Shown in pieces: positions 1-9,006 of a stretch of 64,000 bases of DNA (within the stretch, counting starts at the first letter, position 1; each line of letters begins with the position of its first letter). The DNA comes from an uncultured Eubacteriales bacterium. GTDB taxonomy: Bacteria; Bacillota; Clostridia; Peptostreptococcales; Anaerovoracaceae. The notes under the pieces are model-generated. The model was given only the letters and a program-made list of their open reading frames with translations, made no database searches and had not been told where the DNA came from. The DNA lies in contig UQNJ01000003.1 in NCBI GenBank assembly GCA_900542295.1, positions 111,115 to 175,114 on the forward strand, written 5' to 3'. Both the position numbers and the translations under genes were made by a program.

Positions 1-697
1 AGTAGCCGAGGCTCTTGAGGCGGGAATCAAAATCGACCGGGTACTTTGCGGACAGCTTGCAACAAGTGAAGCATATGCGAGAAAAAACATGAACAGAACA
101 CATGAAGAGCTCTTTGAGGAGGCAGAAAAAAATGTCAAATTCCTACATAACATAGGAGTTAAAAAGGTTTTTGCCAATATTGGCACAATCTTCGGATGCC
201 CTGTGCAGGGAGAAGTGCCTATAGAGAGGGCATATGAATTTGTAGACAGAGCCTTTGACATTGGATTTGACGAAATAGAACATTCTGATCCGGATGGTAT
301 TGCAACACCTAATGCAGTGTTTGAATATTTTTCAAAGGTGCTGGAGAAATATCCAGACACAAATATGCATTCTTTTCATGCACATGATATAAGAGGCATG
401 GGACTGGCATCATATTATGCAGCAATGCAGGCAGGTATAAGCGTGTTCGATACCTCGGTGGGAGGAATAGGCGGTCAGGTGGCCAACATAGTAGATAACA
501 TACCGGTCAAAGGCACGGGGGAATATTATTTCGAAGCCGGCAGAACAGGTCTCGTGGAAACCTGCGACTTTGTAACGATGCTCAACAACATGAATATCAA
601 GACAGGAATAGATGAAAAGGCATGTTACAAGATTGAAAACATGGTAGGCAAGATCCTGGGAAGAAAGTTAGATTCATTTACAAGCGTTATAAGATAA
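1..697 (+). CDS. HMG-CoA lyase-like DRE-TIM metallolyase (5' partial)
   Basis: The open frame enters from the left edge (first full codon at base 2) and stops at 697, so the N-terminus is missing. It is a pyruvate carboxyltransferase/HMG-CoA lyase-type TIM barrel: the metal-binding HAHD motif is followed by a FDTSVGGIGG strand-loop, as in HMG-CoA lyases, which cleave HMG-CoA to acetyl-CoA and acetoacetate. The downstream HMG-CoA reductase supports that role. Oddity: the usual lyase signature after GG (C-P-Y-A-x-G-A-S-G-N, with the catalytic Cys) is replaced by QVANIVDNIPVKGTGEYY, so the substrate or mechanism may differ. The ATG at 89 is internal, because homologous sequence continues upstream of it. 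Family call is sure; exact reaction is not. Confidence 0.8.
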   Translation, partial: VAEALEAGIKIDRVLCGQLATSEAYARKNMNRTHEELFEEAEKNVKFLHNIGVKKVFANIGTIFGCPVQGEVPIERAYEFVDRAFDIGFDEIEHSDPDGIATPNAVFEYFSKVLEKYPDTNMHSFHAHDIRGMGLASYYAAMQAGISVFDTSVGGIGGQVANIVDNIPVKGTGEYYFEAGRTGLVETCDFVTMLNNMNIKTGIDEKACYKIENMVGKILGRKLDSFTSVIR

Positions 698-722
698 AAA
701 GAAAGGAAGGTATATTGTAAAA

Positions 723-1991
723 ATGATAAAAAGCAGCTATTCTGGTTTCTTTAAACTTCCAATGGAAAGGAGGCTTGAGGAAGTAGGAGAATTTGCATCC
801 CTTACAGAAGAGGAAAAAAACGTTCTTACATCTGCAGATTCTTTAGACAATGATAAGGCAGACCATATGATAGAAAACGTAATAGGCAAGTTTGCATTAC
901 CTATGGGAGTGGCAATAAACTTTATTATTAACGGTAAAGATAAAGTGATTCCAATGGTTTGTGAAGAACCGTCAGTAGTGGCGGCTTGCTCAAATGCAGC
1001 AAAGATGGCTCGCACTTCAGGCGGATTTAAGACTTCATCATCCGGGAATGTAATGATTGCACAGATTCAGATTATTGATGTGCCTACACCGCATGCCTCA
1101 AAGAGCATGATTCTGGAGAGAAAAGATGAAATCATGAGAATATGCAATGAAAAAGATCCTATGCTTGTAAAGATGGGCGGGGGCGTCAGGGACGTAGAGG
1201 TAAGAACTATCGAAACTATAACAGGTACAATGGTTGTAGTCCATCTTTTGGTTGACACCAAGGATGCTATGGGAGCCAATGCGGTAAACACTATGGCGGA
1301 GGCTGTAGCACCTTATATCGAAGAAATTACAGGTGGCAATGTAGAACTCAGGATACTGTCAAATCTGGCAGATCACCGCATTGTGAGGGCAAGAGCAGTA
1401 TGGAGAAAGGAGGATATAGGCGGACAGGAGGTAGTAGATAAGATATTGAATGCTTATGCATTTGCCGCCGCAGACCCATACAGAGCAGCTACACATAACA
1501 AGGGAATTATGAATGGAATAATTCCGGTAGTAATAGCTACGGGAAATGATACAAGAGCAATAGAGTCGGGAGCACATTCCTATGCATCAAGAAACGGCAG
1601 ATATACATCGCTTACTACATGGGAAAAAGATGAGAACGGTGATCTGGTCGGTGCAATAGAAATGCCAATGGCAGTGGGTCTCGTAGGTGGTGCAACCAAG
1701 ATACACCCGGCTGCAAAGGTTGCAGTAAAGATGTTAGGTGTTGAAACTGCCGCAGAACTTGGGCAGATCATAGCATGCGCAGGGCTTGCCAACAATATGG
1801 CAGCAATGAAAGCTCTGGCAACTGAGGGTATACAGAGAGGTCATATGTCTCTGCATGCAAGAAACCTTGCAACCACAGTAGGTGCAAAAGGAGAGATGTT
1901 AGAACTTATTGTCAAGCAGATGGTCAGAGAAAAGAAAGTGCGCATAGAATATGCCCAGCTGCTGTTTGAAAAATACAGTGAAGGGAAGTGA
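723..1991 (+). CDS. mvaA: hydroxymethylglutaryl-CoA reductase, degradative (class II)
   Basis: A 422-residue class II HMG-CoA reductase, the soluble bacterial type that in Pseudomonas mevalonii oxidises mevalonate plus CoA to HMG-CoA. Visible landmarks are ENVIG with the catalytic Glu near residue 51, EEPSVVAA near 81, DAMGANAVNT near 181, the Lys of THNKGIMNG near 260, the Asp of GNDTRA near 276 and the His of SLHARN near 378. Length is normal for class II, with no membrane segment. An AAGGAAGG site lies upstream of ATG 723, 26 bp after the lyase. Being next to a lyase-like gene favours a catabolic direction, but class II enzymes can also work biosynthetically. No other mevalonate pathway gene is in the window. 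Confidence 0.93.
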   Translation: MIKSSYSGFFKLPMERRLEEVGEFASLTEEEKNVLTSADSLDNDKADHMIENVIGKFALPMGVAINFIINGKDKVIPMVCEEPSVVAACSNAAKMARTSGGFKTSSSGNVMIAQIQIIDVPTPHASKSMILERKDEIMRICNEKDPMLVKMGGGVRDVEVRTIETITGTMVVVHLLVDTKDAMGANAVNTMAEAVAPYIEEITGGNVELRILSNLADHRIVRARAVWRKEDIGGQEVVDKILNAYAFAAADPYRAATHNKGIMNGIIPVVIATGNDTRAIESGAHSYASRNGRYTSLTTWEKDENGDLVGAIEMPMAVGLVGGATKIHPAAKVAVKMLGVETAAELGQIIACAGLANNMAAMKALATEGIQRGHMSLHARNLATTVGAKGEMLELIVKQMVREKKVRIEYAQLLFEKYSEGK

Positions 1992-1997
1992 TGGAAG

Positions 1998-3239
1998 ATG
2001 TATTTGACGGCTGAGGAAAAAACTATATTGTCGGGTCAAAAAGGCGAAGCGGCGAAGCTTGCGATGGAAACCTTAGTGAAGATTGGAGAACTCAATGGCG
2101 CAGAAAAATTTGTACCTATTAAGAATGTACATCTGGTATTGCATGCTTATAAGAGTGCCTTTGATGCAGGGGTGGAAATTGCTGAAAAAATAGCTAATAT
2201 AGGTGGCCGTTTCTCAGTGCCTGTAACTATTGATCCTTACGGAATGGATGCGGAGGATTGGAAAGCGGCGAAAACTCCCGAACATTACGCCAAGCAACAG
2301 ATGAGGCTCGAAAGAGCAGTGATGAAGATGGGGGTTATTCCTAACTGGACATGCACTCCGTATTATGGATTTACTGCACCAAGAATGGGGGAACATCTAG
2401 CATGGTCAGAAAGCTCAGCAGTCGCATATGCAAATACTGCTTGTGGAGCAAGAACAAACAGACAGACGGCGATAGTAGATATTTTCTGTGGAATTGTCGG
2501 AAGAGCACCATTTATGGGCCTTCATAAGGACGAAAACAGAAGAGGGCAGGTGCTTATAAACCTTAAAGTAAAAAGAACACTCGAAAACTGGGAATATCCA
2601 GCGCTTGGATATTTGCTTGGTCAGAAATTAGGAGCAAGAATAGGTGTTGTTGATGGAATGTATGGCAGCCCAAACAGCGAGGATTTAAAAAACTTTTGTG
2701 GAGCAGCTGCTGCAGCTGGTTCAGTAGCGCTTATGCATATAGTAGGAGTTACCCCGGAAGCGCCGAATATAGAAGCAGCCTTTGGAGGAAATGAGCCCCA
2801 GGAAATAATAGATGTGACTGAGGAGGACATAAGAAATACAAGGAAATCCATGTGCAGCAATACTACCGATAAAGTGGACTTTGTGGCGTTAGGGTGCCCA
2901 CATTATACAATAAATGAAATAGTTAAGGTTCATAAGCTTCTTAAAGGCAGGAAAGTACATCCTGATACAGCATTTTGGATATATGCAAACTCTTATGCGT
3001 TAAGACTGGCTGAAAAGATGGGTATAAGGCAAGATCTTGAAAAATTGGGAGTAGTTATAAGAGCAGAAACATGCATGATTATATCGCCTGTAAAAGATTG
3101 GGGATTCAAAACAATGATGACAGATTCAGGGAAATGTTCATATTACGGACCGGCTGAGTGCGGAACGGAAATGATATTTGCAAGCGTTGAAGAATGTATA
3201 GAATCTGCTGTCTCAGGAAAGCTTGAGATATTTAGATAA
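1998..3239 (+). CDS. aconitase X, large (catalytic) subunit
   Basis: A 413-residue DUF521/aconitase X catalytic subunit. These Fe-S hydro-lyases include archaeal phosphomevalonate dehydratase and bacterial cis-3-hydroxyproline dehydratase. Conserved-looking stretches are TCTPYY near residue 116, TACGARTNR near 148, GCPHYTINE near 299, and MTDSGKCSYYGP near the C-terminus; the cysteines in these are candidate cluster ligands. It starts 6 bp after the reductase stop, and the small subunit follows 11 bp downstream, so this is the two-gene (type II) arrangement rather than the fused type. Next to HMG-CoA reductase, a mevalonate-, anhydromevalonate- or HMG-like substrate is plausible, but this is inference from context. 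Confidence 0.88.
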   Translation: MYLTAEEKTILSGQKGEAAKLAMETLVKIGELNGAEKFVPIKNVHLVLHAYKSAFDAGVEIAEKIANIGGRFSVPVTIDPYGMDAEDWKAAKTPEHYAKQQMRLERAVMKMGVIPNWTCTPYYGFTAPRMGEHLAWSESSAVAYANTACGARTNRQTAIVDIFCGIVGRAPFMGLHKDENRRGQVLINLKVKRTLENWEYPALGYLLGQKLGARIGVVDGMYGSPNSEDLKNFCGAAAAAGSVALMHIVGVTPEAPNIEAAFGGNEPQEIIDVTEEDIRNTRKSMCSNTTDKVDFVALGCPHYTINEIVKVHKLLKGRKVHPDTAFWIYANSYALRLAEKMGIRQDLEKLGVVIRAETCMIISPVKDWGFKTMMTDSGKCSYYGPAECGTEMIFASVEECIESAVSGKLEIFR

Positions 3240-3250
3240 GGAGAATTTGT

Positions 3251-3670
3251 ATGAAGACCATTCAGGGAAAAGGAAGAGTAGGAGGAAAGGCTAAGGGTGA
3301 GGCTATAGTTTCGGAAAAGCCCTTTGGCTTCTTTGGTGGAGTCAATCCAGGAACCGGAGTTATTATAGACAAATGGCATGAGTTGTTTGGAGAAAGCATA
3401 AAGGGAAAGGTGTTTATTTATCCTGAAGGAAGAGGCTCTACTGTAGGCGCAGCAATAATCCTTGAGCTAGCAAGGACAGGCTGTGCGCCTGCTGCCATAG
3501 TGAATTGTAATATAGAAACTATAACCGCAGGTGGCGGAGTAATGGCAAAAACTTTTTACGACGCTGAAATTCCAATGATAGACGGTATAAAAAAGGAAGA
3601 GCTTATGGCCATAGAAACGGGAACATTGGTAGAAGTGGATGGTGATGCCGGGACACTTATCATATTGTAA
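3251..3670 (+). CDS. aconitase X, small (swivel) subunit
   Basis: A 139-residue DUF126 swivelling-domain protein, the partner of the preceding large subunit. The motif PEGRGSTVGA around residues 57-66 is the substrate-loop Ser region typical of aconitase X small subunits, and ITAGGG follows at about 92. The two subunits should form one heterodimeric Fe-S hydro-lyase in the cytoplasm. The start at 3251 has an AAGGAGAA site 7 bp upstream, and the gene is 11 bp from the large subunit. Archaeal phosphomevalonate dehydratase has the same two-gene layout, but no mevalonate kinase or decarboxylase is in the window. Confidence 0.88.
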   Translation: MKTIQGKGRVGGKAKGEAIVSEKPFGFFGGVNPGTGVIIDKWHELFGESIKGKVFIYPEGRGSTVGAAIILELARTGCAPAAIVNCNIETITAGGGVMAKTFYDAEIPMIDGIKKEELMAIETGTLVEVDGDAGTLIIL

Positions 3671-3694
3671 TAAATATAATGAGGAGAATTGCTT

Positions 3695-5296
3695 ATGACA
3701 GCGAAAATCTTCGTAAATGGTTCTGTTTTTACATCTGATGATGAACAGCCTTTTGCAAATAGCTTTATCAGTGAAGATGGAATAATAATATGGATAGGTA
3801 AGGAAAGTGAAATGCCTGAAGTTATGGGGAAAAGGATTGATCTACAGGGGAAGCGTGTAATTCCGGGATTTGTAGACAGTCATATGCACCCTATAATTTT
3901 GGCTGATTGTATGGATAAAATTTCTTGTCTTCCTCCGGAAATAAATTCTATTGAAGAACTTAAAGAAGCAGTAAAAGAAAGAACGAAAGTCATTCCCAAC
4001 GGAGAATGGATTAGAGGCTGGGGTTATGATGAAGAAAAATTGGATGAGCATAGAGCCCCCAACAGATGGGATTTAGACGAAGTAAGTAAGGAACATCCTG
4101 TAGAAATATTGAGATCGTGTTCGCATATAAGAACTGTAAATAGTAAAGCTTTAGAACTGGCTGGAATAAATAGAGACACTCCTGACCCACAGGGGGGTGA
4201 GATAGATCGAGATGAAAACGGAGAACCTACAGGAATTTTAAGAGAAAATGCAAGACATCTTATAGACGATATATTACCACCTAAATCGGAATCAGATATA
4301 GTTGATAGTATAGTGATATTAGGTGATTTACTTTTATCCCAGGGTGTTGTAGCATTTGCAGATATGGGTAGTCTGGAAATATTAGATTACTACAAATATT
4401 ATATAAAAGCTACAGAAAAAGGTTTAAAGCAATCGGTAGCATTATATTATATGTGGGACTTGTTAAAAGAAGAGTTAACTTGGGATGAAGTAAGAAAGGA
4501 TAAGAGAAATCAAGTTTTTAATGCGGGACTTAAACTTGTAGGTGATGGAAGTGTGGGTGGTCGAACTGCATGGATGGAAAGACCATATAAAGGTTCAAAA
4601 AATGAGTTTGGAATGTCTGTATGCAGTGAAGAACTTATAGATAGCGCAATAGAATTTTGCAAGGAAAATCAATGTCAACTTTCATTTCATGCTATGGGAA
4701 GAAAGACAATAAATAGAATTCTTAGAAAATTTTATGATATTAGCCCTTGGACTCAAGATGTACCATGTTTGAGATTAGAACATTTTACTGATCCTTCTGA
4801 GGAAGCAATTCAAATGACCGCAGAAAAGGGTATAGCAGTATCTACACAAGCAATATTTATTTATTCGGAAATAGAAAGTTATCTTAATAATCTTGGTAAG
4901 GAATGGTTAGAGAGGACATATCCTATGAAAGATATGCTTAAAGCAGGTGTAAAAACAGCATTATCTACTGATGCTCCGGCTACATCATGGGCGATTCCAT
5001 CAGACCCATTTCCTAATATAAAAAGTGCAGTAACAAGATATGCATATGATGGTACTGAGTGTGGACAAAAAAATCGTATAGATATTGAGGATGCAATAAA
5101 AATGTACACAAAGGAAGGTGCAGAAATCTGCGGATTCCGGAAAATAGGACAGCTTAAGGAAGGATATAAAGCGAATTTTATAGTTTTATCTGAAGATATT
5201 TTGAATATACAAAAGAGCAGAATAGATAAGGTTTTCGTTGAAAAAACATATATAGACGGAGAAGAAGTGTATTCAAAAAGTAAAATTGTTACCTAA
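3695..5296 (+). CDS. YtcJ-type metal-dependent amidohydrolase
   Basis: A 533-residue amidohydrolase-3/YtcJ family enzyme. It has the N-terminal IPGFVDSHMHP metal site (around residue 55), a conserved EWIRGWGYDE block, the KLVGDGSVGGRTA strand, a SFHAMG histidine, and the C-terminal LSTDAPATSW Asp; the C-terminal IGQLKEGYKANF strand is typical of the family. The ATG at 3695, 8 bp after GAGGAG, is preferred over an in-frame TTG at 3689. The family hydrolyses amides, carbamates and formyl groups; the substrate is not predictable. Its position between aconitase X and a peptide importer suggests it trims an imported compound. A paralogue lies at 58871-60517. Base composition here is clearly more AT-rich than the first three genes. 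Confidence 0.87.
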   Translation: MTAKIFVNGSVFTSDDEQPFANSFISEDGIIIWIGKESEMPEVMGKRIDLQGKRVIPGFVDSHMHPIILADCMDKISCLPPEINSIEELKEAVKERTKVIPNGEWIRGWGYDEEKLDEHRAPNRWDLDEVSKEHPVEILRSCSHIRTVNSKALELAGINRDTPDPQGGEIDRDENGEPTGILRENARHLIDDILPPKSESDIVDSIVILGDLLLSQGVVAFADMGSLEILDYYKYYIKATEKGLKQSVALYYMWDLLKEELTWDEVRKDKRNQVFNAGLKLVGDGSVGGRTAWMERPYKGSKNEFGMSVCSEELIDSAIEFCKENQCQLSFHAMGRKTINRILRKFYDISPWTQDVPCLRLEHFTDPSEEAIQMTAEKGIAVSTQAIFIYSEIESYLNNLGKEWLERTYPMKDMLKAGVKTALSTDAPATSWAIPSDPFPNIKSAVTRYAYDGTECGQKNRIDIEDAIKMYTKEGAEICGFRKIGQLKEGYKANFIVLSEDILNIQKSRIDKVFVEKTYIDGEEVYSKSKIVT

Positions 5297-5352
5297 TCAC
5301 TATAATAGGTGATGGTATAAATGCCCTTATATTAAAAGAGAGGAGAACAATT

Positions 5353-6996
5353 ATGAAAGGTATGTTCAAAAAATTTGCCGTTTGTGCACTCATTACGACA
5401 TTAGTAATCTCTATGGCTGCCTGCGGAAAAAAAGAAACGGCTTCTGAACATCAGGAAGGACAAGTTGTAGTAAATATTGACTGGCCGGTTTATATTGATC
5501 CCGGCGTAGCCAGTAAGGATGCCGATATGATGGCAGCAGTAAACATGTATGACACTTTAACTTTTCCTAACAACGACGGAACGATAAGCCCGTTAGTAGC
5601 TGAAAAGTGGGAGGCCGATAGTACAGGAAAGGTGCATACATTCTATCTTAGAGATGATGTTGTTTTCCATAGCGGCAACAAACTTACCGCTAAAGATGTA
5701 AAGTTTACAATGGACAGGATGCTTGCTATGGGTGAGGGTTTGGCATATTTATATCATGGCATGGTTGAATCTACAGAAGTAGTAGATGACTATACAGTGA
5801 GATTTACATTAAGTGAGCCTTCAGGTACATTTCCTACAGCTTTGACGAGACTTTACATTTTAGACAGTGCTTTAGTTACAGAGAATATAGATCCAAGTGG
5901 TTCTTATGGCGAATTTGGTGACTATGGAAAGAAATGGCTAAACACCCATGATGCAGGTTCCGGTCCATATAAAGTAAAGGAAATGAGGACTGAGGAATAT
6001 GTTCTTATGGAACAGAGTGATAATTATTGGCGCGAAATAGACGAAAAAGCTCCAAAGGAAGCAAAACTTTTAGGCGGCGTTGTTACTTCGACAATGAAAA
6101 CCATGGTTTCAAGAGGCGAGCTTGATGTAACAGATACGGCACAAACTCCGGATACATTAGATGCAATGGTGGAAAAAGGAGGAGCCTCTCTTGTAAGAGT
6201 ATTAAGTGGAGGAAATTTTAATATATCACTTAATACAAAATTAGCGCCTACAGATGATGTACATTTTCGTAAGGCTATGGCATATGCGCTTGACTATGAT
6301 GCGGTATGCAATGATATATATGTAGGCAGTGTAAAACCTTCAGGTCCAATTATTTCCGGTATGGCATCTGCTCTATCACAGGATGAAAATCCATATAATT
6401 ACAACTTGGATAAAGCGAAAGAAGAGTTGAAACAATCGCCATATTATGATCAGCTTATAAGCGGGGAAATGAAAGTAACTCTTTCATATTGTACAGAAGG
6501 TGGAGAACAACAGGAAAAATTAGCACTTCTTATGCAAGCGGGAATGAGCCAGCTTGGAGTTACAGTAGAAATTACAGGAAAACCTTTTGCTACTATGATG
6601 ACTGATGCTTCTACTATAGAAAGCACACCGAATGCTTCATTTGTAAGCTTTAATCCTGCTTATGCAGATGGTGGTCCAGCACTGAAACCAAGATATCATT
6701 CATCGTCATGTGGTACCTGGGAACAAATGGAATGGCTTCAGAATGATGAAATTGACAAGATGATTGAACAAGCTATGGTTGTAGTTGATGAAAATGAAAG
6801 AAATGAGATGTATAAAGAAATTTCGAGAAAGCTTATAGACATTTGTCCTACAATTTGGGCAGCAGATGTATCTGCAAGTTTTGTATATCGCTCAGATTAC
6901 ATAACTTCAATGCCTGTTGCAGAAGATTATAAAAATGAAGTCGAATCAATCTATCCTCCAGGATACCAGATGTATTTCATGGACTTTAGATTATAA
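5353..6996 (+). CDS. peptide-type ABC transporter substrate-binding lipoprotein
   Basis: A 547-residue family 5 extracellular solute-binding protein (OppA/DppA type). The N-terminus is a lipoprotein signal with charged MKGMFKK, a hydrophobic core, and lipobox MAAC with the lipidated Cys near residue 24. Family landmarks include LVAEKWEADS, the FHSGNKLTAKDVKFT stretch and FRKAMAYALD. It would capture a peptide or peptide-like ligand outside the membrane for the permeases and ATPases that follow. It is preceded by AGAGGAGA, 7 bp from the ATG. The ligand specificity is unknown; the hydrolases around it suggest an amide-linked compound rather than bulk peptides. Confidence 0.9.
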   Translation: MKGMFKKFAVCALITTLVISMAACGKKETASEHQEGQVVVNIDWPVYIDPGVASKDADMMAAVNMYDTLTFPNNDGTISPLVAEKWEADSTGKVHTFYLRDDVVFHSGNKLTAKDVKFTMDRMLAMGEGLAYLYHGMVESTEVVDDYTVRFTLSEPSGTFPTALTRLYILDSALVTENIDPSGSYGEFGDYGKKWLNTHDAGSGPYKVKEMRTEEYVLMEQSDNYWREIDEKAPKEAKLLGGVVTSTMKTMVSRGELDVTDTAQTPDTLDAMVEKGGASLVRVLSGGNFNISLNTKLAPTDDVHFRKAMAYALDYDAVCNDIYVGSVKPSGPIISGMASALSQDENPYNYNLDKAKEELKQSPYYDQLISGEMKVTLSYCTEGGEQQEKLALLMQAGMSQLGVTVEITGKPFATMMTDASTIESTPNASFVSFNPAYADGGPALKPRYHSSSCGTWEQMEWLQNDEIDKMIEQAMVVVDENERNEMYKEISRKLIDICPTIWAADVSASFVYRSDYITSMPVAEDYKNEVESIYPPGYQMYFMDFRL

Positions 6997-7039
6997 AAGA
7001 ATTGTTAATATTAGCCAACTTAAAAAAGAGGAAAAAGAA

Positions 7040-8062
7040 ATGAAAACAAAGGTACTGACGGTGCTTAAACGCATCATTGCCTACTTCCTCGTACTTGTTG
7101 GCCTGTCCATTCTGATTTTCGTTATCGTCCGGATAATGCCGGGCGATACGGCCAGAATGGCGTTAGGTCCGAGAGCGCCGGAAGAAGCTGTTGAGGCATT
7201 AAGAGAGGAAATGCACCTAAATGACTCATACATAGTGCAGTATGGGTATTGGATATCCGGTATATTGGAGGGAGATTTTGGCGAGTCAATTGTTACGAAA
7301 AGGCCCGTTCTTGATGATATAAAATCTTATCTTCCAGCTACATTAGAACTTGCACTTATAACAGCGGTTTTGATTATTGTATTTGGCATATTACTTGGCG
7401 TTGTATCTACAAAATACTCAGGTAAATGGCTCGATGGAATAATACGAACATTATCATATTTTGGCATTTGTGCTCCAGCATTTTTGTGGGCGGTTTTCGC
7501 CATGCTATTATTTGCATATATGATACCGGTATTACCTATTTCAGGAAGATTAAGTGCAGGTGTTAGTCCACCTGAAATGATAACCGGAATGTATGTTATA
7601 GATTTTCTTATACAAGGAGATGTAGCTGGTGCACTCGATGCAATAAAACACCTTATACTTCCAGCCGTAGTAATGTCTTTTGCAGGTATAAGCCAAGCTG
7701 CTCGTATAACAAGGTCTAGTATGGTAGAAAACTTGGACAAACCATATGCTTATGCTGAAAGAGCATATGGAATACCAGAGAATAAAATACTTCATAAGTA
7801 CTTGCTGAAACCATCGTTGAATTCTACAATATCCGTTATGGCTTTAGATATAGCCGGAATATTCGGAAGTGCGTTTTTGGTAGAACAGATATTTGGCTAT
7901 CCGGGTCTGTCAAATTATGGACTTACTGCTATGCTAAATAAGGATGTGTTTGCTGTTTCAGCTGTTGTAATGGTTTTGGGAATTATAGTAATAATATTTA
8001 ATCTTGTGGCCGATTTAGTGATAAGAGCCTTAGACCCACGTGTTCGGTTGGCAGAAAAGTAA
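7040..8062 (+). CDS. peptide-type ABC transporter permease (DppB-like)
   Basis: A 340-residue inner-membrane permease with six predicted membrane segments and the DppB/OppB pattern. IIAYFLVLVGLSILIFVIVR forms the first helix, followed by MPGD and the large extracellular loop, and the C-terminal NLVADLVIRALDPRVR is characteristic. The open frame extends upstream to 6917 inside the binding-protein gene, but the ATG at 7040 follows AAGAGGAAAAAG and gives a canonical N-terminus. The EAA loop (AERAYGIPENKILHKYLLKP) contacts the ATPases. The first ~150 bp are visibly richer in G and C than the rest of the gene. Confidence 0.92.
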   Translation: MKTKVLTVLKRIIAYFLVLVGLSILIFVIVRIMPGDTARMALGPRAPEEAVEALREEMHLNDSYIVQYGYWISGILEGDFGESIVTKRPVLDDIKSYLPATLELALITAVLIIVFGILLGVVSTKYSGKWLDGIIRTLSYFGICAPAFLWAVFAMLLFAYMIPVLPISGRLSAGVSPPEMITGMYVIDFLIQGDVAGALDAIKHLILPAVVMSFAGISQAARITRSSMVENLDKPYAYAERAYGIPENKILHKYLLKPSLNSTISVMALDIAGIFGSAFLVEQIFGYPGLSNYGLTAMLNKDVFAVSAVVMVLGIIVIIFNLVADLVIRALDPRVRLAEK

Positions 8063-8080
8063 ATTAGGAGGAATGATAAA

Positions 8081-8995
8081 ATGAATAATAATAAATCAAG
8101 AATAGACATTTCCTCTGTTGATAGCACAAAATTGCCGCACAAAGATCGGCTAACAGAAATAAAAAAGACATGGTATAAGTTTTCTTTAAACAAGATGTCA
8201 GTTGTAGGTCTTGTAATAATAGTCTTAGTTGTGTTTTTGGCAGTATTTTATAAATTCATAGTACCATATCCGGAAGACATAGGAGCTACTGTGAAATTTT
8301 CGGAAGCGCTTCAAGCTCCGTCTGCAGAACATATTTTAGGGACAGATGCTACAGGCAGAGATTTATTCAGCAGAATAATATATGCTTTCAGAGGTGCTTT
8401 AACAATGGGTGTCGGTTGCCTTGCATTGGTAGTACCTATTGGCGGAATCTTAGGTCTTATAGCAGGTTATTGGAATGGTAAGTTTATATCCAATTTTATA
8501 ATGAGACTATCAGATGTGTTCTTAGCCCTTCCGGCACTTATTCTTGTAATGTGCGTGTCATCAATAATGGAACCAAGTATGACTAATGCAATGTTGGCTT
8601 TAAGTGTTTCATGGTGGCCATGGTATACAAGACTAGTATATGGAATAGTTGTTTCAACTAGAAATGAAACTTATATACGGTCAGCAGAAGTCCTTGGAGC
8701 AAGCAGGGCACATATACTTTTTAAAGAAATTTTACCTAATACATTGTCACCAATACTCACAAAGGTAACTTTGGATATGGGTTGGGCTATAATGGCAGGT
8801 GCTACATTAAGTTATGTAGGAATGGGCGAACAGCCGCCAACTCCTTCACTGGGATCGATGGTTTCAAGTGGAGTAAATTTCTTACCTGACCAGTGGTGGA
8901 TGTCGGTTTTCCCTGCACTTGCTATCATGATAATTGTACTCGGTTTTAATTTAGCTGGTGACGGTATTAAAGATATGCTGTCAAACGAGGAGTAA
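8081..8995 (+). CDS. peptide-type ABC transporter permease (DppC-like)
   Basis: A 304-residue second permease of the importer. The cytoplasmic N-terminus leads into KMSVVGLVIIVLVVFLAVFY, then the DppC landmark LGTDATGRDLFSRIIYAFRGA, membrane segments, the EAA loop (RSAEVLGASRAHILFKEILP), and a C-terminus ending LAGDGIKDML, close to the usual LGDGLRDxLDP. It begins 19 bp after the first permease behind TTAGGAGGA. The two permeases should form the heterodimeric channel for the compound bound by the lipoprotein at 5353. Confidence 0.92.
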   Translation: MNNNKSRIDISSVDSTKLPHKDRLTEIKKTWYKFSLNKMSVVGLVIIVLVVFLAVFYKFIVPYPEDIGATVKFSEALQAPSAEHILGTDATGRDLFSRIIYAFRGALTMGVGCLALVVPIGGILGLIAGYWNGKFISNFIMRLSDVFLALPALILVMCVSSIMEPSMTNAMLALSVSWWPWYTRLVYGIVVSTRNETYIRSAEVLGASRAHILFKEILPNTLSPILTKVTLDMGWAIMAGATLSYVGMGEQPPTPSLGSMVSSGVNFLPDQWWMSVFPALAIMIIVLGFNLAGDGIKDMLSNEE

Positions 8996-9006
8996 GGGAG
9001 AAAAAC

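Noticed and set aside
6917..7039. Extended N-terminus of the first permease
   Set aside because: It overlaps the binding-protein gene by 80 bp and encodes a polar, unlikely leader; the ATG at 7040 has a ribosome-binding site and a canonical first helix.
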